DNA from: Nannobrachium achirus
Lineage: Eukaryota; Chordata; Actinopteri; Myctophiformes; Myctophidae
Direction of reading: 5' to 3'
DNA: 64,000 nucleotides
Assembly (NCBI GenBank): GCA_963921795.1
Contig: OY997645.1
Coordinates: 32,941,382-33,005,381 of the forward strand
Each line of letters opens with the position of its first letter. Positions within the stretch are counted from its first letter, which is position 1. The position numbers were made by a program, and so were the translations under genes. Below the pieces are notes generated by a model that saw nothing but the letters and a program-made list of their open reading frames with translations, had not been told where the DNA came from and made no database searches. Shown here one piece after another: positions 1 to 10,700 of the stretch.

Positions 1-96
1 CATGCCCACAGCTGGCTAAACTACTGGAATGGTCTTCTCTCATCTCACCCCAAAAACGTTATTAGACAGCTACAACTAATTTGAAATGTGCCTGGT

Positions 97-128
97 CAGT
101 TAGTACAGTGACCAGTTAGTACAGTGAC
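97..128. repeat. 16-bp tandem duplication
   Basis: The unit CAGTTAGTACAGTGAC occurs twice head to tail with no mismatch. It is a short local duplication with no other visible role. Confidence 0.8.
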
Positions 129-164
129 CACATGCTCATTGTAAGTTGGTTTCTAATCGGACTC

Positions 165-265
165 CTACTGTGTCTCTTTTCTCTCTGTCCTCAATTTCCT
201 GTCTCTACTCCCTCCTATCTGACTGACTAAAGCAATAAAATCCCCAAATAAATAAATAAAAAAGA
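165..265 (+). mobile_element. SINE 3' tail fragment (family A)
   Basis: The segment runs from a TTTCCTGTCTCTACT-like stretch into a CAATAAAATCCCC block and an A-rich AAATAAATAAAT tail. This resembles the 3' end of the tRNA-derived SINE seen whole at 61948-62164. Only the tail is left, so family assignment is moderate. Confidence 0.45.
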
Positions 266-269
266 AGAA

Positions 270-1150
270 TGCAGCTGCCAGATTTATAAATAGAACAAAG
301 AAAGCTGAACACAATACACCAATTCTCAGAACTCTGCAGCTGCACTGGCTTCCAGAGAATAGAATTGACATTAAAATGTTGTTGATCAATCACTAAATGG
401 TTAGGGCCGAAATACCCATAACCACTTAAACCTCTATACTTGGTTTATCTGAGTCCCTCAGGGCTCTATATTGATATATATGATTTTTGTGTTTTCACTC
501 TACATTCATTTTCTTGATTCGTCGCTGAAAATAGCTGATACAAGCCCACAACGCACAGACTTAAAGGGTAGACTAAAATACATGTGAAAACATTTGAGCT
601 GAGAAATAGGCAATGCAGTAAAATAAACATACTTCGGTACTGCCTCTGCCTAACAGTGCGGACACAAGTCATTGTTGTTTTATATCCCATAGCCCGAGGG
701 GATAATAGACTGTGATGACCATTTTAAACGGCCCGCTTTCTTAATGAATTGTAGTGTGCATTGTTGGTTCTGATGGAGTATACTAAATCTGAGTCAGTAC
801 AGTCGCGTCCTATAGGCCACCTTGGCATCTAGAGGCTGGCGCCAAGAAAAAAAAATGAAAAGAAAAGGATTTTCTGAATGATGACACTTGCGATCAGTAT
901 TCTATCACTTGCAAGTCACATCACTGTGTGCATGGGTGAATTAACCTTGAGAAACTATATTGCCATTCTGTCTGCTGTCTGGAACTGGGAGCCTGCCTGC
1001 TGGCTGTTAGACTGAAGACGTCACCTCATCAAAGTGCAAACCTCTCCCACATTGTTGAACAGTTAGTGCAATTAGACAAATGAGTCAGTGACGCAGACTT
1101 GTGTGCTTTGCAGGACATACAGACAGACATACATACATACACATTAATGT
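270..1150. other. no gene recognised
   Basis: AT-rich DNA with a short tetranucleotide patch near 1120-1142 (CATA/CAGA type). I see no exon, and open frames here are short and unlike known proteins. Confidence 0.5.
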
Positions 1151-1158
1151 AGGAGCAG

Positions 1159-1515
1159 TAGGGCTGTCACGATATGACATTTTACATGACGATTAATTGT
1201 CACTCAAATAATTGGCGATTAACGATTTAATTGTGTTTTTGTCGTTGATAATTACATTTCTGTTTGGCTTTTAGGCTTTGAAGTTGTACATGGTAGATTA
1301 TGACACATAACCTAAATATACAAAGAAATTACTGACATATTTGACAACTTACTACTTAAAAAATTACTTTGATAGTGGAAATAGCCGATCTACAAGCTCA
1401 CAACGCGTCGCATCACATTTTTCAACATTCACGATTATGACGATTATGACAAAATAATTGCGATAATGTCAAGTAATCACGATTAGACGATTATGTAATA
1501 ATTGTGACAGCCCTA
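1159..1515. mobile_element. hAT-type MITE, TAGGGCTGTCAC family, copy 1
   Basis: The 357-bp element has inverted ends TAGGGCTGTCAC / GTGACAGCCCTA and perfect 8-bp target duplications AGGAGCAG at 1151-1158 and 1516-1523. An 8-bp duplication is the hAT hallmark. There is no coding capacity. Internally it carries one arm of the dispersed hairpin module (1373-1412). Copies 2-4 are at 10568, 26516 and 39987. Confidence 0.93.
1373..1412 (+). repeat. hairpin module, left arm only
   Basis: The arm reads ATAGTGGAAATAGC then CGATCTACAAGCTCACAACG. The inverted partner present in the sister copy at 40147-40229 is missing. What follows is a short remnant (GCGTCGC) and then the sequence that lies beyond the palindrome in the other copy. 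Confidence 0.85.
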
Positions 1516-2892
1516 AGGAGCAGTTAGCAGTAGCACCGCTCCAAAATAAAGACTGTATGCACACGTGTCAGAGAAAGCTTGCCTAGGGCGCAAATTGGGC
1601 TACATCCGTACCTGCTGATAGTGTGAGGAAAAAGTAAACCCACATATATACACGCTGACCTAATTTTGCCTTTTACGCATTTCAATGGCTTTTTTATGCT
1701 TTGTGTAAAGCACATTGAATTGCATGCCTTTGTATATGAAATGTGCTATACAAAAATAAACTTGCTTTGCCTCAGTGAGAAGTAGGGAAGGTTTGAGACC
1801 TGGAACTCAAGAGTAACCAGCTATGGGGGTGAATAATCTGCAAAAATAGGCTAACATTCAAAAACAGCAAATGTAGATCGGCTATTTTCACTATTTGACG
1901 TACAACGACATGTACGTATGTTTACGTTGTTGATGGATGGGTGTGATGTGAAATTAATCAAAAGCACTCCTACGCAAAGCTTCTATTCACAAACTTTGGA
2001 AGCTGCTTGACTGAATTTAATCTGCTAATGTGTGGAATCTACTGAAATTCTCTTGTCAGCAGCAACCTGACAACAACTTCAAGTTCCTCTATCCATCTTT
2101 GGCCCCCTCTCGCACTCTATCCGCATCTTCCTTCATATTCCTCATTAATTTGAGCAACAGCAGCTGCAGCCAAAGCCCTGGGCCAGAGGTGTCTGTGGGT
2201 GTGTGCGTGTGTGTGAGTGTGCTTTTGTGCGTGCGTGCACACAGTAAATTCCTCCTGGCAGTGACTGTGGGACAAATAAGAAATGGGGAAAAAAGAAAGC
2301 CATAAACTAAATTATCTCCGTTCTGGTTTAGATGCCAAGTCAACTGACAGTGACAGACTGTTGTTGGACAGTGCTGCTGTTGCCATCATCATTAGGATTA
2401 CAGAAGTACGTAAAATACGCATGAAGGAAATATTAATATCAAGATATTAACATTAATACAAAAATCTGCAATTAAATATAACAGTTTAAAGATGTAGTGT
2501 GTGTGTGAAATGTTACACGCTACTATCATGACATACATATTTCCCTGTATCATGCATGCTGGAATTAAACTAGATATTTTCTGGGTTATTACATTACATT
2601 CGGTTTGTATTATTATTATTATTATTATTTAAAAGGAGTTACATTTAACACCAGGTTGTCTCATTTATATGTGGCATCGTTTTCAGCATTGGGGTTTTAT
2701 AAATTAGATGTACACGTATGTTAAACGTTGTCACACAGGGGTTAATATATTGCATTATGTAATGTAGTTGGCATTTCATTGACCCCAAAATTGCACCAGG
2801 GAAGACATAGAATACATTACAGTCGGCAAATTATTGTAATTCTATTCTTCATAGCCTCAACGCATCAATTTAGTTTTTCTTCAAGTGCAACA
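1516..2892. other. no gene recognised; decayed module arm at 1871-1896
   Basis: The stretch contains a lone right-arm fragment of the hairpin module (ATGTAGATCGGCTATTTTCA at 1871-1890), a (TTA)n-like run near 2612-2630, and otherwise unremarkable DNA. I searched the minus strand for the missing C-terminal moonraker exons and found none. Confidence 0.5.
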
Positions 2893-3024
2893 AGGCGCAT
2901 ACCACATACTAGGCTATGATGCCTGCTGGCGTCGCCGGTTCGATTCCCGATCCGGACGACCTTTGCCGCATGTCATTCCCCATCTCTCTCCCCATTTCCT
3001 GTCAGTCTTATCTTAAAAAAAATC
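2893..3024 (+). mobile_element. tRNA-derived SINE (family A), 5'-truncated
   Basis: It contains the polymerase III B-box GGTTCGATTCC (2938-2948) and the body seen in the full copy at 61948-62164, including GACCTTTGCCGCATGTCATT and CATTTCCTGTCAGTCT, and ends in an A run. The A-box end is missing. Confidence 0.8.
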
Positions 3025-3055
3025 ACACCCGTGTGAACTGAGCGGTGGTCGTGTG

Positions 3056-3057
<2 letters not shown>

Positions 3058-3123
<66 letters not shown>
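3058..3123. repeat. (TG)n microsatellite
   Basis: An almost pure TG dinucleotide run of about 32 units starts about 35 bp after the SINE A tail. Open frames across it are artefacts. Confidence 0.97.
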
Positions 3124-3125
<2 letters not shown>

Positions 3126-3369
3126 TGCAGTTGATGCTCAGGGCAGGCTAGACTCAACAGCACCTCTCTGGTCACCCAGGGTACTCAGGCTACACCAGAG
3201 GCTACATACAGACAGACCCACACACACCGCCACGTATAGGAGCGTTGTGACCACCGCTCAAAAAAAAAAGTGCAATGACTCAAGAGGGGAGCATTTGTGG
3301 GAGTCATTGGTGAATAATGTTTATCAAATAGAAAATAAATAACGATGTATAAGAAGAGGAAAAACCCAC

Positions 3370-3457
3370 CCCATGTCAACAGGTTTCTCCAGCACAATGT
3401 CGGCAGTGGACGTGTGCCTCAGCACCGGCCGGGTTAGCCTCATTGGCTGAGGGGAGC
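3370..3457 (-). CDS. kiaa0753: moonraker exon 16 (last one visible)
   Basis: The exon encodes [14 protein letters not shown] then [14 protein letters not shown], matching the human stretch HPIRITKTV...NIMLERP. Acceptor CCCCAG, donor GTGGGT. It enters in phase 1 and leaves in phase 2, so coding must continue in an exon beyond the left edge or one I failed to see. Confidence 0.8.
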
Positions 3458-6400
3458 CTGGGGCACACCACTGGGGTCCTGGGGAGAACAAAGAGAGGAG
3501 CAAGAAATAGAAGGGGTGGAGGAAGGGAGGGGCAGGGTGCAGAGAGCCAGAAAAGAAAGAGGATGAGGAGAAGGGTCATCCAATCTAATGTTACAATGTC
3601 TCCACCTACAGGAGATATGAGGGATGTTCCAGTCAAAGTCAAACTTCAAACCCCATTACCAAAGTAGAAGGGAGAAGAATGCGTGTTGACCCATTTAGGC
3701 CTAGAATTACTGAATGCTTTAACCGGTGAAAAATAGCAGATATACAAGCTCACAGCGCGGCACCGAGTGCCGCGCTGCGAGCTTGTAGATCTGCTATTTT
3801 TGAAAAAGTCGTGAAAATGTGTGCAAATCTTTGGCTATATGTATTTTCAAAGCGAACGTTTGTAACTCAAATTTTGCTTCTGGGGGGTCCCTGGAACTAA
3901 ATATTTTGAGATGCGGGTCCGTGGCCAAATAAATGTCAGTTTGGGGGTCATTCACATGAAAAAGTTTGAGAACCACTGACATAGTAGTCTCTGACATAGT
4001 AGTCAAGAACAGATTAGCTGAGCTCCAGTTAAGTGAAAAGGACCTTTTCGTTGACGATGGCTGGCCAGATTGCTGACATAGAAACATAGGTTTTTCAAAA
4101 AATCTTAGAAGGATTCAAAAGACACTTACAGAATCGGGTCAAAATTCTAATTTTCACGATTTTTCAAAAATAGCAGATCTACAAGCTCGCAGCGCGGCAC
4201 TCGGTGCCGCGCTGTGAGCTTGTATATCTGCTATTTTTCAATAGTTAAAGCATAAAATAATGATACACAATAATGCGTACCCGTTCTGAATGGGTTAAAG
4301 TGGATGAAGCCATGGGGTTCATTTTCTTACCTGCTGACTGAACTCTGTCCCAGCCAAGAGGGTCTGAGTAGCTTATAGACACAAATCGTCTCCTCACGTC
4401 CTCCTGGTCCCTCTGCTCAGACATGCATTGAAATAAATAAATACATAAATACAACACAGAGCTTATCATGAGGTCAGCGACACGGCAGCTGCAGTTACTT
4501 TGTCTCCTGGTGTGGAGGAGAGAAGGACCAAAGCAGTCATAACATCTAACTATGAACAACAAGCTGAGCAACTCTGGCCTTTCTGGACCTGCCGTGATCT
4601 ACCACAAGGGTCTTCAACAGGGGGTCCGGGACCCCTAGGGGGTCCTCAGAGTTACTACAGGGGGTCCTCCAAATCTTTGTGTAATAGGATAATTATTTTT
4701 AATGAACAACTTGAACCCTCGCATCCCTATTCTGATGAGAACTTTAGACAAAAATAGCAGATCTACAAGCTCTCAACGCCTTGTAGCACGAGGCGTTGAG
4801 AGATCGTCTGTTTTTGTCAAATAGGTTTGGAGTGAAATTTACCAAGTATTGACGATTCAAGTGGTTAAATGTCTGAAAAAAACACATTAACACAAATCCA
4901 ACATAGACTAATGACAGTGATGTCTAACACATCTATGAATATATTGATGAAAATCGGAACACTATTTTATACAATATGTAGAGAGGGTCCCTGCTTCATC
5001 TCCCTGTCAGCTAAGGGGTCCTTGGCCTGAAAACATTGAAGGCCCCTGATCTACCAGCAGTACACTTTTGCATACAGCAGCAGCCCGCCCCTTTACCTGC
5101 ATCTCCTCCATGCGCAGCAGCATGCTCTCCAGTGTGGGGGCTTGAAGCCCACACCGGGCCTCATCCAACAGGTCTTCCAGAAGAGCCTCGCTCAGCTGCT
5201 CGGCACTCTCTGCCGCCTGTGGGGGGACACATACACACAAACAATGAAGAAAGAATATATAAAATATGCAGTCTTAATGGGGTGTTTCAGCAATCAGCAT
5301 GAGCACGGATTCCTAACTTATGATTTATTCAAGAGTTGGGGCAATGGTGCTCAGTCCAGTGGAATTGAAAACAGGGTGAGGGTAGCTCACCCTCTCAGCA
5401 GCCTGCTCAGACAGTCTGTGACGTAGTTTTGGTCCATTCCCGTTTCTGGACTCTCTAACCTGCTGAAGGACAGAAAGACAAACAAGTAAATGCCATCCCT
5501 CCTAGTGCCGCTCCCTGCTGAACATGCACCCTGGCCAACCTGTAGGAGTTGCTAGAAAATAACACACACCACCAGAAGCAGCCAAATAATCTGGCTTGGC
5601 TGGACGCTCCATTGAACATAATCCAGCCAAGCCAGAGCGAGGCATTGTGTAGAAAGAGAACTGTGGCACTAATCTGATGGTAAATACCGTACTTGTCCTG
5701 CTATAACCTATGGCATTTTCAATAATTACATGTATAGATTTCTTTGGAAGAGGGAGAACAAGCTAGCATGGGGCTGTAGCCGATAGGCAGGAAAACATCC
5801 AGTGCATGACAAGGATGTAGAGCTATTCTATGCACCTGTGCTTGATCAAGCAGGGGCTGAATTCTCTCTCTAGCCTTCTGCTCAGCTCTCTCAGCCCATT
5901 GAGTTGGGGAACCCACTTCAAACCTGTAACACAGATATGAGAAACAACATGGAGCCTTTCATGAGAGAGGATTTTGATAGATGCCAACAAATTAATTTAC
6001 AAAATCATGCACTGTGATTCAAATTAACATTTTAATCTTTTCAGTTATTAAACAAGGCTGCAACTGTTCCCACTTACCACAACGGTGAAATACTGTAATA
6101 TAATTTTGGACAAATAGTTTAGATGTAATTTGACATCATAAATAGGCGTGTTTGTACAACTGAGTTGTCCCACTAGGGGAAAGAAATGCCACCTTTCTTC
6201 ACATTGAACTACAGTATAATAGCGCCACCAGGAAAACAATCTTTTTATATACGCATTTTGTCCAAACTACACAAAAGTCGGTACACATCATCTCTATAGT
6301 CATATGATCAAGACAGATCTGTCAGTTTCTTCATATTCCATCCTGATTGACAGCTATTACCTGGCCTGGCAGAGACCTGTGCTCCAAGGAGCATGTTTTT

Positions 6401-7725
6401 ATAGTTACATTTGTGCACTACAACTTTTAGCCAAGATCATGAATTTATAGTCTGTGAAATGTTTTAAAAGATAAATGAACTTAAAAGTAAAATAATGCTT
6501 ATCATATTTTAGGTTGATACAGATTAATCAATGTGTCTTACAAGCAAAACAACATTGTTCTCTTCCAATTCCATATTCCATATAATATTGACCACCTTAA
6601 TCTCTGAATGCGTTCTGCCTCTTCTTTACTCAGCTGGTTGAGCTCTCTCAGTCGCTGTATGGTCGTCTTTTCAAGCCAGGCTTGCCTGCAGTGCCATTAA
6701 TCACAGCACAACACAACACAGAGGGGCATGTTAATTAATTGTTCACTTCACATAAATATTAAATAACTTCGAATCCTCATCATCTCTGAAAATCAGGCAG
6801 CAGGTCACTGATTAATAAATGAGCATGATTTGGTTACAAAGATTTGATTAAACAGAGAAATACATGGAGCATTCAATCAACAGGGTCTTCGTGTGAAGGC
6901 CTAGTATCGATCACAAAGAATAATGAAGAACGTCCCCAATCTAGCTCAGACTGACATTTAATTAATTGGAAAGAATTAACTTTGATTTGAGAAAAGACTT
7001 TTGCCTGTGGCTCCCTGCAAGTGCACGTTGAAAGTGTTTCAAATTACTACTTTGAAATAAGTGGACATATTAATATTCCTCTTGCCAGCATGCTGCCTAA
7101 GGCTAATCCATTTACTAGCCCAGGATAAGAAAACACTTAGGATGACAAATAGAATTACTCAATTTGTTTCTTTCGTGGTTAAGATCATGTTGAGGACTTT
7201 AAGTGGGCCCAACCTTAAAGCTTCATTCTGGGCTTGTTTCTTCTTTTCTGAGCTCAAGCCGTGCTCTGTTTCCAACCCTGTGGTGACCTTCTGCTTCCCG
7301 GGGCTTGTTGAGGGCTTGTGGGGAGAGAAAAGACACCGAGGCTCTGGTCTACTCCTTTGAGGGGATCTGAAGAAAATCATCACAGGAAATAGAGAATGAC
7401 ACACACTTACAGTACTGACACATGCTGGGAAACCTGAGAGAAAGGGGGAAGCAGGTGAGCTCAGAGGACAAAGAGGATTCAAGATTTCATCTTTTGGGTT
7501 ACATCCCATATACAGTTAAGCGAGAGTAAGATTATTTGGTTGCATTGCGGCGCCTCAACATTGTAGCAACAAGACAAAAAAAGGAATAGCAATAAAGTAA
7601 CAAGATAGAAATAAAATATATGCGATAATCATAGCACACAGTGATGTGCCCTTATTAGGTGCTGTGTGGATCCGTTCTACTAGTAAATATTATATAGCCT
7701 CTATATATGCTGCGTGCATACATTT

Positions 7726-7792
<67 letters not shown>

Positions 7793-10700
7793 CGTGCGTG
7801 TGCGTGCGCATGTGTACTGTATGCTTGTGTGCATAATGAAGTGTTGGGTGCCTATGTGTGGGCTGTGTTTAAATTATATAGTAGTGTGTGGTGGGTGTAA
7901 GTTGCTGTGTACATAATGTAGGTCCTGCCTTAATAAATGTGCATTATGCATAATGTGTATGCCGCTGTTTTCTCATTTTCGTTATTTTCTGTGTGTGTCA
8001 TGCAGACAGACAAGCACAAGCAACATAAGCCTGGTGGAAAATAGCTGTCCCTGAGCCTGGTGAAAACATCCTGGATGGAGGGAAGCTCACGTTGCAGTAA
8101 AATTGGACTACATACTTTGAGAGACTCGGAGAGTTTGAATATATCCATGAAGACACGAGCTACCTGCGGCACACACACTCTGAACACTTGCCATGGAATG
8201 CCATCTGGCCCAGCTGCCTTGCAGGTGTTGATACGCTACAACGACCTGCACACTTTGGTCTTGTGTTGGCAGTGGTGGGGGCTCCCTCTGAGAGGTTGGT
8301 GTTAATAACCCCGAAACAAGCGTAAAATCTATTCCGCTTGTCCAGTAGGAGGCAGCTATGTTAGCTACGCATCTGGATCTCCCTTTGAAGTATAATATAC
8401 CATGCAAACCCTGCCACATAATAATAGGTGGTCACTACCACTTAGCTGTGTCTCAATCTTCTTGAACAGTTAATCCATGGTTTCATTAGGATATACCTGT
8501 TCTGTTTTTGTGGAAACCAAATCCGCCATACAGGGATGACAGAGAAAAGACGTTTCTCAATATTTGTACTCTATTTGTGTGCTCGTAAACCTTTGAAACA
8601 TTATCAAGTTCAATATGAGACTTGGGACAGCCACATTTCCCAGAATTAATTTGGCACCAACAAGTGGCAATGACACTAAATACTATTGTTGTGTCACAAA
8701 ATCCAAGTTTTTAAATGAAGATTCTGTGGTTGATCGGGAGGCAAAGAGTGACTATGAGATAGAGATGACTCACCGTTGAGGGCGAGGAGGAGAATGAGGC
8801 GATGTAGGAATCCACGGAACAGAACAGTCTTTTTGAGGGAGCTGGTTCACTCTGAGTCGGGAGGAGACTGTCGGCTGTTGGAAACCTGCATCTTGCATCT
8901 GTGTGCAATGTGTGTACACATAAATAAATAAAATAAAACCGTATTTTTCAGGAAAAGGAAAGATCCTGTGTTCCAATAGATCTAATATAGTTATTATTTT
9001 GACCCCAAATACTTTTCAATGGTTAACTAGAAAAAGAGCACAGGTCTTCGCCAGGTCAGGTAGGTTAATGTGGGCCAGCAATGTTTGGAATTCCGTGATT
9101 GTGAGAGGAATCTGTAGAAGTTGAGGGATTAATGTTGACCAAGTTATTGCCAATCGGGATGAAATATGAGACATCTGACAGGTTTGTCTTGATGACATAA
9201 CTAGAGGTAATGTGTACTGATTTGTGTGATGTTGAGACAAAATGTGCAGGAGTAATAGTTAAAGATTTGTTTTGCAAAAATCTGCCTGCTGGTGGTGCAA
9301 TGTGAAAAGGGTGGCATTTCGTCCACAACCTAAAGGAAATGTGCGTGCAAAGTTTAATGGCAATCAGATTCTGCTTTCATGATTTGGGACATTTTGTTCA
9401 AAAAGAGCCACTCCTGCAAACCTTAGGTGCCAATCAGGATAGAATATATAAAAAGCTGATGTGAAAAAAGTTTTTCCTTGTATCGAGTGTGCGTGTTTCA
9501 CTTTCACACCAATCGGTGCAGCCATAGGTAAATACACCCATTAATTTACAGAAAAACATAAAAAGTAGAAATATGGAGATACAAGGTTTCTACCTGGACC
9601 TCTATTTTCAATCTACACAATTTCTTTGGGCCAAAACTAGCTGATCTATATGCTCACAATGCTATTTGATTCTGTATCAAAAATATTGTTATACTATATT
9701 TAATAAACACCCTTTTTTGTGGTTTTAAAATATTTTTTGGACACAGAATCAATGTTTTATGGTCCTGATTAGGGATGCTGGGGTTCAAGTCGTTAAAGAT
9801 AATACCAACCGGGTTCCTTTCAGGGTTTAAAGGTCTTCCTTTTGTGCTGGGTTTATTTGGCTCAACCTGTTCTCTCTGCTCCCCCTGCTGGACAAGGCAC
9901 TGCAGTGCAGCCCTCAGCACCTGGCCACGGTGAGAAGCTGCAGGGTTCTGTGAGGCCATTCTCCTACCGGCTGACAAAAAGTTCAATCATTTAGTTGGAT
10001 TGTCAACTGATTTAACACAGTCAAAACAGGCAATATTGAATTGACCTTATTCAATTTCTGTAGAGTTCTGGATCACATGACCACATAAGGTGGCAGCCTG
10101 CATTACAAACCACAGTAAACAATGGAGCGATGGTCCTGCCATCATATTAACTATTTGTTGTTATTTCATGTTATGGAAAATAAAAATAATTGATAACAAA
10201 AAAAAAAAAAAAACTATTTGTTGTTAGATTGTTCCTGATTGTTAATATGCAAAAATCACGATACAGTACGTTAATATGATGGCAGAGCAAGCACTAGTCT
10301 GCACAGATACTGTAGCAAGTCTTTGTACAGAGTAGTAACATTGCAACCTAACTACCATGAATATTGTGGATTCTTTAGGTTTTAGAAACGTTTTTTTACT
10401 GATTAGGTGCATGGTCTACCTATGTTATTGTTTTTCTAGATTGACATTCCTATGCATTTTGTTATATTGTTGTTGATGTACTGACATATTATCTTGCTTA
10501 TTATAGTGATGTATTACCTGCTTATTGTAAGATGCCGCAGTGTGAGATCAATAGCTGCGGTAGAAGGTTAGTCACGGTCATTAACCTTTACTTGACGATT
10601 AATTGTCATACAAACCATTGCCATTAACGATTTAATTGTTTCGGGCATTTAACTTTGGAACACATGAATAAAAAAATATATTTCCGTTTGCCTTTTAGGC

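Larger units (their letters stand above)
3686..4297. mobile_element. TTAA-type composite MITE with two hairpins (CCCATTTAGG family)
   Basis: The ends are TTGA-CCCATTTAGGCCTAG on the left and the inverted CCCATTCAGAACGGG-TTAA on the right, which suggests a TTAA (piggyBac-like) target. Inside are two full hairpins (3729-3801 and 4166-4236) flanking a middle that includes CTGGAACTAAATATTTTGAG. The middle itself has a GTTTGAGAACCACTG hAT-Charlie-like end near 3964-3978. The element fills most of the intron between exons 16 and 15 and starts 37 nt after the exon 15 donor. Confidence 0.8.

Noticed and set aside
2938-2954. tRNA gene from B-box matches (here and at 62071-62153)
   Set aside because: Promoter boxes belong to tRNA-derived SINEs; no acceptor stem or cloverleaf is present and the body is non-tRNA.
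8060-8419. Host exon in the open frames at 8060-8419
   Set aside because: The minus-strand frame matches a LINE reverse-transcriptase motif (AAGPDGIP) and does not fit the moonraker phase chain.
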